Positions 33,703 to 42,674 of a stretch of DNA of 64,000 bases are shown one piece after another (positions within the stretch are counted from its first letter, which is position 1; each line of letters opens with the position of its first letter). The translations under genes were made by a program, and so were the position numbers. The notes under the pieces are model-generated. The model was not told where the DNA came from, searched no databases, and saw nothing but the letters and a program-made list of their open reading frames with translations. This DNA is from Bog-473 sp963834405 (GTDB taxonomy: Bacteria > Actinomycetota > Acidimicrobiia > Acidimicrobiales > RAAP-2), in the NCBI GenBank assembly GCA_963834405.1, contig CAWIBX010000005.1, forward strand, positions 248,001 to 312,000, in the 5' to 3' direction.

Positions 33703-34569
33703 CTATCGAGCGCTCGCCCCGCTTGTCGAACGACGAGTCGCTATGTCAGTGCCACCCGACATGACGACCGCCGCAGGAGCCCTACGGGTCGTCCAAGTGT
33801 GTCCCACCACTGCACCCAGGGTGATCACTGCTCCCATCGCGATGAACCAAGTGACAAGCGTGAACACCACCCCGATCGCTCCATACAGGTGACTGTCGGA
33901 GACGAGAGTTGATGAGAAGTAGAGCGACGCGAACGCGCCGAGGCCGACCCAGAAGCCCCCCGTGGCAAGCGCGGCGGGGAATAGTCGTCGCCAAGGCTCT
34001 TTCCCACGCAGTAGAAAGTGCAGGCCCCACCAGAAGAACGCTGTCACGATCACCAGGTTTCCCAAGCCCAAGAACACTCGGCCGGCCGGTAGATCCCGAA
34101 GCGGCCTGCTGGTCACCGCATCGACATACACCTCCACAGCAGCCGCCAGGGCCCACACAAGGCACCGAAGCACATTCGACCATCCACGATCGTCGAGGTG
34201 ATCGAAGACTTGTTGGTAGAGCCTCTGGACCAAGCGCGCAACAGCGATCGTTCCCAACAGGGAGAGGACAAGAGCGACGGCGACGCCGAAGTTCAAGCCA
34301 GCGTGCGATGACGTGAAAAGGGTGTCAACGATGTGGGACCCTTCCCGGTTCAGTCCCAAACGTGTGGCGATATTGTCGTCGACCCTGCTGTTCGCGAGCG
34401 CGCTAAGGAGGATGATCAGCGGGAGGACGGACAGCAGGAACGAGGCCCCAAACAGGATGATCCAGTTTCCGAATTCCACCTCGCGGAGACTCTTGATCAG
34501 ATCCTGTAAGACGGATCCTTGGTATCGGCGACGCCACCACCCACTAGCCCGGTCGTGAGCTGAGGTCAT
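33703..34569 (-). CDS. YihY/BrkB-family inner membrane protein
   Basis: A 288-residue protein with six or more membrane helices, of the YihY/BrkB family (once misnamed ribonuclease BN). Family features include GNWIILFGASFLLSVLPLII, ALVLSLLGTIAVARLVQRLY, LGNLVIVTAFFWWGLHFLL and the closing VVFTLVTWFIAMGAVITLGA. Function is unknown, with links to envelope stress in other bacteria. ATG 34569 is used; a TTG six codons upstream is less likely. It is cargo of the element between J1 and J2. Confidence 0.8.
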   Translation of the reverse strand: MTSAHDRASGWWRRRYQGSVLQDLIKSLREVEFGNWIILFGASFLLSVLPLIILLSALANSRVDDNIATRLGLNREGSHIVDTLFTSSHAGLNFGVAVALVLSLLGTIAVARLVQRLYQQVFDHLDDRGWSNVLRCLVWALAAAVEVYVDAVTSRPLRDLPAGRVFLGLGNLVIVTAFFWWGLHFLLRGKEPWRRLFPAALATGGFWVGLGAFASLYFSSTLVSDSHLYGAIGVVFTLVTWFIAMGAVITLGAVVGHTWTTRRAPAAVVMSGGTDIATRRSTSGASAR

Positions 34570-34811
34570 GCCGCTTCGAGTGACCAATGCCCAAATCTGC
34601 TCTGTGAGCGACTTTGTTCGACGTCCACGAGTTGAGGCTATTCCTGGGTCAGCGAGTTGTTGGGGACTCCGAAGGGATTCCCACCCACCTGCCCCCGTCG
34701 GGCGCAGAGTGGCACCCCCACTGCCCGTGAACGGGGGCAGGGTTGTGGGGGAGTGCTAGCAGACCTCCTCAATTCTGAGGTCGTTCACCGGCGGGAGCCA
34801 TTGGTCGTCGT
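34570..34811. other. Intergenic region with nested inverted repeat
   Basis: The gap holds a nested hairpin at 34715-34751: outer arms CCCCCAC/GTGGGGG and inner arms CTGCCC/GGGCAG around GTGAACGG. It could stop transcription from the minus-strand or plus-strand side. I see no gene here. Confidence 0.45.
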
Positions 34812-35178
34812 GCATACGCGGCGGTTATAAAGCGAAAGGCTGACGGCAAGGTCAAGATCGTCAAGAAGCACGAGCGGCCTACCCGGGTCGGTGGCGTACT
34901 CGGGGGCGGGGGTAGGCCTGGCCACGGGCCTGGTCATCGCCTTATTCCCCGCGGCAGCCATCGGCGGTGGGCTGCTGCTCGCCGCCGGGGGCGGAGCGGC
35001 CATCCTCGGGGCTGTGGCCGGGCACGCCGGGGCCGGCATGAGCCGCAGCGATCTCAAGGAACTCGGCGAGAGCCTCGACAGCGGTCAGGCCGGGCTCGTC
35101 GTCGTCGCTGTCTCGGACATGCAGGCAAAGATCGAATCAGCCATGAAGCGCGCGGAGATTCAGGTGATCGGACTAACT
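34812..35178 (+). pseudogene. DUF1269-type membrane protein relic
   Basis: Two frames together encode the middle and C-terminal part of a DUF1269 protein: AYAAVIKRKADGKVKIVKKH, ERPTRVGGVLGG, then after a frameshift near 34905 VGLATGLVIALFPAAAIGGG and SGQAGLVVVAVSDMQAKIES. The first ~50 residues of the family are missing. The second frame runs without a stop into the next gene, so a fused product starting inside this relic is formally possible. Confidence 0.65.
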
Positions 35179-35220
35179 TCGGTTCCTAGAACGTCCACCG
35201 ACTCGAAAGGTAGCCTCACG

Positions 35221-35658
35221 ATGGCAGACGAAACGGTTGCCCTTGGCCCGATCAGCTATCTGATCGTCGAGTTCCCAGGCAACAAGATGACGGGCGAAGG
35301 GTTTGCGACCCTGCTCGACCTCGTCGACCGTGGGGTCATCCGGATCCTCGACCTCATGTTCGTGAGGCGGGACTCCGATGGCTCGATACGAGCGCTCGAG
35401 CTCCAGGACATCGATCACGATGGACAGTTCGACCTCGCCGTGTTCGCTGGCGCGTCTTCGGGCCTGTTGGGCGAGAGCGATCTCTCCGAGGCGGCGTCGG
35501 TGATCGAACCGGGGTCCTCAGCTGGGATCTTGATCTTCGAGAACCGCTGGGCGACGCCCTTCATCCAGGCCCTGCGTCGCGGCCAGGCCGAGCTCGTCGC
35601 TGCCGGCTACATCCCCCAGGGGGACCTCGTCGCGGCGCTCGACGCCGCCGAAAGCTGA
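35221..35658 (+). CDS. DUF6325/DUF1269-like soluble protein
   Basis: A 145-residue protein starting MADETVALGPISYLIVEFPG after AAAGG. The core (FATLLDLVDRGVIRILDLMF; LFDL-like FDLAVFAGASSGLLGESDL; GILIFENRWATPFIQALRRG) matches the DUF6325 family, usually followed by a SHOCT gene, as here (23 bp apart). The pair is common in actinobacterial stress regions; its biochemical role is unknown. Confidence 0.75.
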   Translation: MADETVALGPISYLIVEFPGNKMTGEGFATLLDLVDRGVIRILDLMFVRRDSDGSIRALELQDIDHDGQFDLAVFAGASSGLLGESDLSEAASVIEPGSSAGILIFENRWATPFIQALRRGQAELVAAGYIPQGDLVAALDAAES

Positions 35659-35681
35659 TCGAAGGAAGAAAGGAAGACAAC

Positions 35682-35957
35682 ATGCCACTTCTCCGGGGTA
35701 TCGCACGCACCGCAGCCATCGCAGGAACGGCCACGGCCGTGTCGAACCGTGTCTCGCGCCGGCAGCAAAATCGGTGGGCTCAACAGGAGGACCAGCAGTA
35801 CGCGCAACAACAGCAGTACGCCCCGCAGCCGGCACCGGCCCCTCCAGCTGCCCCAGACCCCGTCGCGCAGCTGAAAGAGCTCGCCGAGCTGAAGTCTCAG
35901 GGCATCCTCACCGAGGCCGAATTCGAGGCTCAGAAAGCAAAGGTCCTCGCTTCCTGA
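35682..35957 (+). CDS. SHOCT-domain protein
   Basis: A 91-residue protein. The N-terminal half is basic and then Gln/Pro-rich (QQEDQQYAQQQQYAPQPAPA). The C-terminus is a typical SHOCT motif, DPVAQLKELAELKSQGILTE, AEFEAQKAKVLAS, a short oligomerisation element. It is coupled to the DUF6325 gene. The ribosome site is GAAGGAAGAAAGGA, unusually A-rich for this genome. Confidence 0.85.
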   Translation: MPLLRGIARTAAIAGTATAVSNRVSRRQQNRWAQQEDQQYAQQQQYAPQPAPAPPAAPDPVAQLKELAELKSQGILTEAEFEAQKAKVLAS

Positions 35958-36049
35958 CCGCCTGCCGTGTGAGGAGCTGCGTCAACCGTTCCGGCGGGAC
36001 GAGGAGCCTTCTCCTCCTTGCGGGGAAAAGCACGGAGAGCATCGCATCG

Positions 36050-37453
36050 TTATCCCGCGATCGGCGACGCAGGTGCCGGGGTCCGCAGGAACATCGTTGC
36101 CCCAAGGCCGATGAAACCGATCGCGGCGACCACAATCATGGCCAGGGCGTAGGACCGCGTCGGGTCGGTCAGTCCTGATACGAGAATGGTGCCGGCAATC
36201 GCGGTGCCGAGGCACGAACCAAGGTTCGAAACCGAGCGCGAGAGTCCGGAGATCTCACCTTGCTGGCTCTCAGGAAAGGCGGACTGCACCACATTCACCG
36301 AGGGGGTGAGCATCACGCCGAGTCCCAACCCGATGAGCAGCAGCCCAGGCGCGAAGGCCCATTCGCTCGGCGAGTGCTTGACGATCAGGAGGAGGAAGAC
36401 CACCCCGGCGATCGTGATCACGAAGCCTGCCAAAATGAGCGTGCGCTGCTGGAAGCGCTTCGCGAGTGCACCTGCGGCCAGTGAGGACACGAGGATGCCC
36501 AAGGTGGCCGCGGTGAAGATCACTCCGGTCTTGATCGCACTGTAGCCCCGCACCACCTGGAGATAAGCGGAGACGACGAACGAAGTTCCCATGAGCATCA
36601 ACCACTGCACGTTCTGCGTCACGAGTCCGAGGTTCGACGTGTGATTGTGAAACAGCTTGGTCGAGAGCAGTGCGTCTTTTCCGGCACGTTCCCGGCTCCG
36701 GACCCAGGCGAAGAAGCCGACAAGGGTGAGCGTTCCGACCACGATGAGGAGCGCGGTCAAGGCGAGGTTGTTGTCGGCCGCCAGGATCCCGCTGACGAGA
36801 ATCACCAGGCCAGCCGCCGACAGGGCCGCCCCTACCAGGTCGAAGGGGCGAGCGGGGTCTGCTGGCACTGGATCTTGGATGCGGCGTGCGAGGAACAAAA
36901 TGGAGACGACGACGAGGGTCTGAAAGACGAACGCGGCCCGCCAGGTGATCGCCGTAGTGATGAAACCCCCGATGAGGGGACCAGTGGCAGCACCGATCCC
37001 ACCCATGCCGCTGATGATGCCGAACGCCTGGGCTCGGGACTTCAGGTCGTGGAAGAGCATCGTCGTGAGGATGTAGACGGGTGGGATCAGGAGTGCGGTG
37101 CCGACACCCTCGAGGATCGAGTTTCCGAGGATCAGGACCCCCAACCCGGGAGCGATGGCACTGATCACAGCGCCCACCGCGTAGATCGAGAGCCCCAGCG
37201 TGAAGCAGCGCTTTCGGCCCCATCGATCGGTCAGCTTGCCGCCGGGGATCATGAGAGCCGCCATTACCAGCAAGAACAGGGTGATCGCGATCTGAACGCC
37301 TTGGACCGTGGTGTGGAGATCCTGGCTGATGTCATTGATCATGACGTTCATGTTGGAACCAGCGAAACTGCAGATGAACTGCGCCATTGCAAGCGGAAGA
37401 AGCATCCGCCGTAGTGACGGAGCCATCCTCTCTGTCTCGGTTGCCTCAGGCAT
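36050..37453 (-). CDS. MFS exporter, DHA2 type
   Basis: A 467-residue transporter of about 14 helices. Motif A reads GGKLTDRWGRKRCFTLGLSI, and motif C ISGMGGIGAATGPLIGGFIT. The C-terminal third is closely matched by the broken copy at 29641-29965. It is the last intact gene of the second element, before integrase relic B and J2. The substrate is unknown; relatives export drugs or antiseptics. Confidence 0.87.
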   Translation of the reverse strand: MPEATETERMAPSLRRMLLPLAMAQFICSFAGSNMNVMINDISQDLHTTVQGVQIAITLFLLVMAALMIPGGKLTDRWGRKRCFTLGLSIYAVGAVISAIAPGLGVLILGNSILEGVGTALLIPPVYILTTMLFHDLKSRAQAFGIISGMGGIGAATGPLIGGFITTAITWRAAFVFQTLVVVSILFLARRIQDPVPADPARPFDLVGAALSAAGLVILVSGILAADNNLALTALLIVVGTLTLVGFFAWVRSRERAGKDALLSTKLFHNHTSNLGLVTQNVQWLMLMGTSFVVSAYLQVVRGYSAIKTGVIFTAATLGILVSSLAAGALAKRFQQRTLILAGFVITIAGVVFLLLIVKHSPSEWAFAPGLLLIGLGLGVMLTPSVNVVQSAFPESQQGEISGLSRSVSNLGSCLGTAIAGTILVSGLTDPTRSYALAMIVVAAIGFIGLGATMFLRTPAPASPIAG

Positions 37454-37589
37454 GGCTCTCTCGGTCGCCAGGGATCTGATCCAAGTTCGGCATCCCCTCG
37501 GACTTCCCAGGTCCTACATGTCTAAGTATTCGAACCAGCACGCGTCGGAAGGCCCGAGGGCTAACGGCCCAATCAGCGCAAAGGTTACT

Positions 37590-37918
37590 GAGGCTGCAAG
37601 AGCTCCGCATTGGACTTCTGAAGGTCCTTCGTCCCGAGTTCCTCGGCAATGGTGGCGGCCATACGCCGATTCTCGACCAACGTCTTGGGGCCCGCCCCCG
37701 GGCCTCGATGTGGTCGAGCCAGCGGGTCAGAAGACCCCCGAACGTCTCCTTCGTCATGGGGATCCGTCTCTGCGACGCCTCGTTCACCGGACGGGCCGCG
37801 GCCCGCTGGGCCTCGCGCTTGGTCCCTCGCACCGTCGTCGCCGTATACCGCTAGCGACGAGTCGCCAGGTCCCGTCCGAGGGACACCCTCACCTGCCAAA
37901 CGCCCGGCGGGCGTTCAC
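37590..37918 (-). pseudogene. Integrase N-terminal relic B (tyrosine recombinase)
   Basis: From GTG 37918 the first codons match relic A (VNARRAF), then a lost base causes an early stop. Other frames continue with VRGTKREAQRAAARPVNEAS, MTKETFGGLLTRWLDHIEAR and TLVENRRMAATIAEELGTKD. These form the N-terminal ~100 residues of a phage-type integrase. As in relic A the catalytic domain is missing. The 5' leader and the stretch up to the tRNA fragment are nearly identical to those of relic A. Confidence 0.75.
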
Positions 37919-37955
37919 GTAGGCTTTCCCTCCACGGGATCGAGCGTTGCGATTC

Positions 37956-38169
37956 TGGACAGGTCTTGGACAGACCGGTCCTTCGAAACGCCAAAGTCCT
38001 GCTGTAGAGGGGCGAGAGCGGGCGAATCGGACTCACTGCTAATCAGCAGCAAGCAGTCCAATCCCTTCCGGAGGTTCCATCCAGTGCGTCACGATCTGGC
38101 CCTTTGTCTACTTCGTCCGTTGCCATCACTGGCAATGCCGTCGGATTTATGGCCAGCATTATGGCTAGG
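37956..38169. other. Junction J2: attachment-site-like region with paired arm repeats
   Basis: TGGACAG occurs at 37956-37962 and 37967-37973 (11 bp apart) before the tRNA fragment. Diverged copies TGGCCAG (38151-38157) and TGGCTAG (38163-38169) lie 12 bp apart after it. Distances to the tRNA fragment (31 bp left, 108 bp right) equal those at J1. Confidence 0.62.
38004..38042 (+). other. tRNA-Ser(GCU) 5' half, copy B
   Basis: GTAGAGG, D-stem CGA/TCG around GAGCGGGCGAA, anticodon stem ACTCA and loop CTGCTAA. It differs from copy D at few positions, mainly in the acceptor strand. Beyond the loop the sequence is AGCAGCAAGCAGTCC, not a tRNA 3' half. Confidence 0.78.
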
Positions 38170-38321
38170 AAATAGCTGCTGGTCTGGTCGAGCTGTGATG
38201 CTCGGTTGAAGGGTCAGTTGTACTCCTGAATCCCATTCCGCTTTCATGGGGTCGCCCTTTGCAACTCAGGTGACGAACTCCCCTGCTCTCGCCTAACATT
38301 GATTCACTGGAGCTGGGACAC

Positions 38322-41300
38322 ATGGCCACAACCGAGAACATCACTGTACTGTTCACCGATCTCGTCGGCTCCACGGAGTTGGCCTCTGCGATCAGCCCCG
38401 AAGCCGCGGACGAGCTGCGCCGGAAGCATTTTTCCTCTCTTCGTCAGGCAATCGCGAGCTCCGGAGGCAGCGAGGTGAAAAACCTGGGCGATGGGCTCAT
38501 GGTCGTCTTCCCGGTCGCCTCCGCCGCGCTCAGTTGCGCCGTCGCCATGCAGCAAACGGTGCACAGAGACAACACCGAGACCGAACGGCCTCTGGGGCTT
38601 CGCGTAGGAGTCAGCGCCGGGGAGGCCACGAGAGAGGCCGAGGATTACTTCGGCGATCCGGTCATTGAGGCGGCGAGGCTCTGTGCACGGGCCAATGCCG
38701 GCCAGATTCTGATCTCTGACCTCGTACGCGCCAACGCTGGTCGGAGAAGCTCCCACGCCTTCGCCTCCCTCGGATCACTCGAGCTCAAGGGTTTGTCCGA
38801 GCCCGTCGACACCCTCGAAGTCGGATGGGAGCCCGTGCGGGACGATGTTCCCACGCTCGGCCGGGTCCCGCTGCCGGCACGTCTGTCACATCGTCCCACC
38901 GTCGGGGTGATCGGTCGTGAGATCGAGCTCGCCACCTTGGAGGCCGCTGCCAAGCGCGTGTCGTCGGGGGAGGGACGAGAGGTGGTCCTTCTGGGGGGTG
39001 AGCCCGGTCAGGGAAAGACGACGCTTGTGTCGGAGCTCAGCCGGCGGGGTCACAAGGCCGGGATGACGGTGCTCCTCGGGCGCTGCGATGAGGAGTTTGG
39101 TGCTCCCTACCGCCCGTTCTCCGAGTCCCTCTCCCATTACGTCATGCACGCAGAAGACAGCGTGCTACGCGCACACGTGGCTTCCAATGGTTCGGAGCTT
39201 GCCAAATTGGTGCCCGCCCTCCGTCAGCGTCTCGGGGAGCTCCCCCCACCTCAGACCGCCGACGCCGACACCGAGCGGTATCTCCTCTATGCAGCGGTCG
39301 TGGGTTTTCTCGAAGCAGCCAGTAGCGAGCGTTCCGTGATTCTCGTGCTCGACGACCTGCACTGGGCTGACAAGCCGAGCCTCCAGCTCCTGCGCCATGT
39401 CGTCTGCAACACCTCCTCGAGTCGCTTGCTGATTCTCTGCACTTACAGGGACGCCGAGCTCTCAAGCGCGCATCCGCTCTCCGAAGCCCTGGTCGCCCTG
39501 CGCAGAGAGCCGTCGGGCGTCTCGAGCTTCGACCTCAAGGGCCTGGACGACACCGGAGTGCTCGCTTTCATGGAGTCAGCCGCTGGGCACGTCCTCGACG
39601 ATGCCGGTGTGAACCTTGCATACGATCTCTACCGGGAGACCGACGGAAACCCCCTCTTTGTGGCCGAGGTGTTGCGCAACCTCTCTGAGTCAGGCGCGAT
39701 CTACCAGGATGCAGCGACGGGACGTTGGACCGCGGCAGACTCCGACGGTCATCTGGCGCTGCCTCACAGCGTGCGCGCGGTCATCGGCACCCGAGTCTCC
39801 CGACTGGGCGAGGAAGCGATGAAAGTCTTGTCCACCGCGTCCGTCATCGGACGCGACTTCGACCTCGATCTCTTGGCAGAGACCACAGCGATGGACGAGG
39901 AAGACCTCATCGACCTCCTCGAGCAAGCGCAGCACGCCGCCCTCGTCAATGAGCTCGCTGATTCTCCTGGCCGCTACAGCTTCTCTCACGCCCTCATCCA
40001 GCACACCCTGTACGAAGACATGGGGGGGACTCGCCGCACGCGGGCTCACCGTGCCGTAGGCGAGGCGATAGAGAGGCTGTACAAGAACGGCACTGACGAT
40101 GTGATCGGGGAGCTCGCACGTCACTTCCTCCTTGCAACGAGGCCGACGGATGTGCACAAGGCCATCATGTACTCACGACGCGCCGGGGAAGCGGCGCTAG
40201 CGGCCCTCGCTCCGGACGAGGCGGTGCGCTACTTTGCCCAAGCACTGGAGCTGGCCTCCCACGTGGCGACCGTGGACCCCACCGCGCGCGTCGACTTGTT
40301 GATCGACCTCGGCACCGCACAACGCCAGAGCGGTATCCCAGCATTCAGGGAGAACCTCCTCGAGGCGGCCCGACGCGCACGAGAGCTTAGCGACGCCGAT
40401 CGGCTGGTCATGGCGGCGCTGGCCAACAGCCGCGGGTGGTTCAGCTCACTCGGCCAAGTCGACCTCGAAAGGGTCGAAGTGCTCGAGGCCGCTCTCGATG
40501 CCCTTCCTGAGACCGACAGTCAAGACCGGGCCCGTCTCCTCGCCACGCTCTGCGGCGAGATCCAATACGGGAGCCCGCTCGAGCGCCGTCTGGCTCTCGC
40601 CGACGAGGCCAAGGCAATTGCACGTCGCCTCGGCGATGCGGCCACCTTCATCGATGTGGTGCATAGCTGCTCCAGTGCGCTCATGGCTCCCTCTACCCTT
40701 GTCGCGGAACTCGCGGATGCTGTCGAGGCTATGGCTGCCGCCAGAGTTCTTGATGACCCGGTACGGCTGCTCCGTGCCGCCCTTCCCCGCTTCCACGTGG
40801 CGGCGCTTGCAGGCCAGTTCGAGCTTGCGGGCGAGAGCTTGGCGGTTGTGCGCGAAATGGCGGAGAAGCTCGGCCAGGCGTCGTTCCTCTGGATGGCCTG
40901 TTACCGCGAGGCCTCCGATGCTCTCCTGCACGGCGATCTGGAGCGTGCTGAGCGGCTCGCCACGGAGGCCCTTCATTTGGGCAGCGCCTGCGGCCAACCG
41001 GACGCCTTCCAGTATTACGGCATCCAGCTCATGAGCACCCGGGACATGCAGGGGAGGCTCGCGGAGCTGGTGTCGCTCATCGCCGACGCGGCTGATCAGA
41101 ATCCATCCATACCGACGTTCAAGGCGGTCCTGGCGATGGCGCAGCTCGAGGCCGGAGATGAGACATCCGCTCGGAGCATCGTGGATCAGGCGGCAAGCAT
41201 GTCATTCGCTCTGCCGGAGGACAGTGGGTGGTTCGACGGGATGACCAACTACGCCAGGGTTGTCATCGGGTTGCAACTGCATGACTACGCCGGGACATTG

Positions 41301-41642
41301 ATGGAGCTACTGGCACCATACGCGGACCAAGTGCCCTTCAACCGGCTTTGTCCCCAGCCACCGGTGGCCATGACCATCGGTGGCTGCGCCACCGTGCTCG
41401 GCCGCTACGAGGAGGCGGAGGCCTATTTCGTCCAAGCCGCAGAGCTCAACGCTCGAGGTGAAATGCGATTCGCTGAAGCGCAGACGAATCTGCTGTGGGG
41501 TCAGATGTTGCACGCACGCGGGGCAGCGGGTGACATCCACCGAGCTCGAGAGCTGCTCCAGGAGGCAGCATCGAGTGCGGCCAGCCGCGGTTACGCGATG
41601 GTCGAGCGCCGGGCGAGAGGCGAGTTGTCGCAGCTGACCTGA
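38322..41642 (+). CDS. Class III nucleotidyl cyclase fused to AAA/STAND ATPase and TPR-like repeats
   Basis: An 1106-residue regulator. Residues ~5-170 form a class III cyclase domain with metal Asp in VLFTDLVGST and NLGDGLMVVF and the RL...A.AGQILIS region. A NACHT/STAND-like ATPase follows (~200-500): Walker A GEPGQGKTTLVSEL, Walker B VILVLDDLHWADKPS. The last ~550 residues are helical, TPR-like (AKAIARRLGDAATFIDVV; EAEAYFVQAAELNARGEMRF). No DNA-binding domain is seen. Proteins of this plan are frequent in actinobacteria and thought to couple ligand sensing to cNMP synthesis. It is the only gene of the element between J2 and J3. Confidence 0.87.
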   Translation: MATTENITVLFTDLVGSTELASAISPEAADELRRKHFSSLRQAIASSGGSEVKNLGDGLMVVFPVASAALSCAVAMQQTVHRDNTETERPLGLRVGVSAGEATREAEDYFGDPVIEAARLCARANAGQILISDLVRANAGRRSSHAFASLGSLELKGLSEPVDTLEVGWEPVRDDVPTLGRVPLPARLSHRPTVGVIGREIELATLEAAAKRVSSGEGREVVLLGGEPGQGKTTLVSELSRRGHKAGMTVLLGRCDEEFGAPYRPFSESLSHYVMHAEDSVLRAHVASNGSELAKLVPALRQRLGELPPPQTADADTERYLLYAAVVGFLEAASSERSVILVLDDLHWADKPSLQLLRHVVCNTSSSRLLILCTYRDAELSSAHPLSEALVALRREPSGVSSFDLKGLDDTGVLAFMESAAGHVLDDAGVNLAYDLYRETDGNPLFVAEVLRNLSESGAIYQDAATGRWTAADSDGHLALPHSVRAVIGTRVSRLGEEAMKVLSTASVIGRDFDLDLLAETTAMDEEDLIDLLEQAQHAALVNELADSPGRYSFSHALIQHTLYEDMGGTRRTRAHRAVGEAIERLYKNGTDDVIGELARHFLLATRPTDVHKAIMYSRRAGEAALAALAPDEAVRYFAQALELASHVATVDPTARVDLLIDLGTAQRQSGIPAFRENLLEAARRARELSDADRLVMAALANSRGWFSSLGQVDLERVEVLEAALDALPETDSQDRARLLATLCGEIQYGSPLERRLALADEAKAIARRLGDAATFIDVVHSCSSALMAPSTLVAELADAVEAMAAARVLDDPVRLLRAALPRFHVAALAGQFELAGESLAVVREMAEKLGQASFLWMACYREASDALLHGDLERAERLATEALHLGSACGQPDAFQYYGIQLMSTRDMQGRLAELVSLIADAADQNPSIPTFKAVLAMAQLEAGDETSARSIVDQAASMSFALPEDSGWFDGMTNYARVVIGLQLHDYAGTLMELLAPYADQVPFNRLCPQPPVAMTIGGCATVLGRYEEAEAYFVQAAELNARGEMRFAEAQTNLLWGQMLHARGAAGDIHRARELLQEAASSAASRGYAMVERRARGELSQLT

Positions 41643-41685
41643 GACTACGGCCGATAGGCCCTGATGCGAATCTGGCGCTTTGGAG

Positions 41686-41748
41686 ACTTGCCCCGGCGCA
41701 AATGTGGTCGAGCCAGTTACACCCGCCAAATGCTGGCCGGGCGTTCAC
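41686..41748 (-). pseudogene. Integrase N-terminal relic C, mostly deleted
   Basis: From GTG 41748 the frame reads VNARPAFGG, then jumps to NWLDHICAGASL, which corresponds to the RWLDHIEARGRAP part of relic B. About 70 codons between the two are missing. The conserved leader ACGTAGGCT (complement) is retained, so the gene start and attachment side survive while the coding part is almost gone. Confidence 0.55.
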
Positions 41749-41785
41749 GTAGGCTTGGCTGCCAAGGGACCGAACTCGGAGATTA

Positions 41786-41989
41786 TGGACAGCCGTCCAT
41801 TTATCGAATTGCAAAAGTCCTGCTGGAGAGATGCGAGAGCGGCCGAATCGGACTCACTGCTAACCCGGGCAAGCGGGTCCACCTCGACATCCGCGCTCTG
41901 CCGAGACCGTTCTGATCTGGGACCACGTCGAGTGGGTCCACGTGGCCCGGAACGTTCCGGCTGAGTTTTATGAACAGGATTATGGACAA
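41786..41989. other. Junction J3: attachment-site-like region with arm repeats
   Basis: TGGACAG lies at 41786-41792 before the tRNA fragment, followed by an inverted TCCA. TGAACAG (41971-41977) and TGGACAA (41983-41989) lie 12 bp apart after it. The distance from fragment end to the right pair is 107-108 bp, as at J1 and J2. Confidence 0.62.
41825..41863 (+). other. tRNA-Ser(GCU) 5' half, copy C
   Basis: GGAGAGA, T-G, D-stem CGA/TCG around GAGCGGCCGAA, stem ACTCA, loop CTGCTAA. Only the seventh acceptor base differs from copy D. The following CCCGGGCAAGCGGGTCC is not tRNA-like. Confidence 0.8.
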
Positions 41990-42001
41990 CCATTTGGGAC
42001 A

Positions 42002-42295
42002 ATGGAACGCATGACCCTCGTCGAGGTGATGTCGAAGCGCAGCAGGATCCTCGAGTTGGCGCATGCCAGGAAGGCGAAGCGCGTCCGGATCTTCGGGTCG
42101 GTCGCTGGTGGCAGCTCGAGTCCTGAGAGCGACGTCGACTTCCTCGTCGACTTCGAGCCCGACGCCTCGGCGCTCGATCAGGTCGGCCTCGTCCACGACC
42201 TCGAACGCCTCCTGGGCGTCGGGGTGGACGTGATCTCGGCCGGTGGATTGCAGCCGAGGCACGAGGGCATCATCCGCCAAGCCATAGAACTCTGA
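42002..42295 (+). CDS. MNT-type minimal nucleotidyltransferase (antitoxin-like)
   Basis: A 97-residue nucleotidyltransferase-fold protein with the signature GSVAGGSSSPESDVDFLVDF (the GS and DxD metal residues). In MNT-HEPN toxin-antitoxin systems this protein modifies and silences the HEPN ribonuclease. The stop overlaps the following HEPN start (TGATG), so the two are coupled. ATG 42002 is listed; ATG 42011 also fits. It begins 13 bp after the last J3 arm repeat, so J3 sequence may supply its promoter. Confidence 0.82.
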   Translation: MERMTLVEVMSKRSRILELAHARKAKRVRIFGSVAGGSSSPESDVDFLVDFEPDASALDQVGLVHDLERLLGVGVDVISAGGLQPRHEGIIRQAIEL

Positions 42296-42674
42296 TGGCG
42301 CCGCGGAGGCTGCCGGACCTTCTCGCCGACCTGAACGAGGCGGTCGATGCCGCTGCAGAGATCGTCGGGTGCGGACACGACCGGTGGCAGACCGAACGAC
42401 CTCTTGGCTCGCGGGTGAAGCCGTCATCGGCCGGATCGGCGACGTGGCTTCGAAGTTGCCCGAGGAGGTCATCCGGGAGACACCCGACGTTCCATGGGAC
42501 GAGGGCCGCGGCATGCGCATCGTCGTCGATCACGTCTATCACGCAGTCGACTATCGCATCGTCTGGCAGACCCTGCAGGACGACGTGCCGAAGCTCGGGC
42601 TGGCCATGGAGCGGTGGCGATCGCAGCACCCAGAGATCGGCATCGAGATGGAAGGTCCGGGGCTCGGTCTTTAG
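42295..42674 (+). pseudogene. HEPN-domain (DUF86-like) toxin, frameshifted
   Basis: The first ~38 codons read MAPRRLPDLLADLNEAVDAA and GCGHDRWQTERPL; the rest lies in another frame: LAGEAVIGRIGDVASKLPEE and IPDVPWD-like ETPDVPWDEGRGM. The HEPN active motif RxxxxH is present (RIVVDH). The shift lies near 42403-42410. A toxin gene broken while its antitoxin is intact is a usual outcome of decay, though a sequencing error cannot be excluded. Confidence 0.7.
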
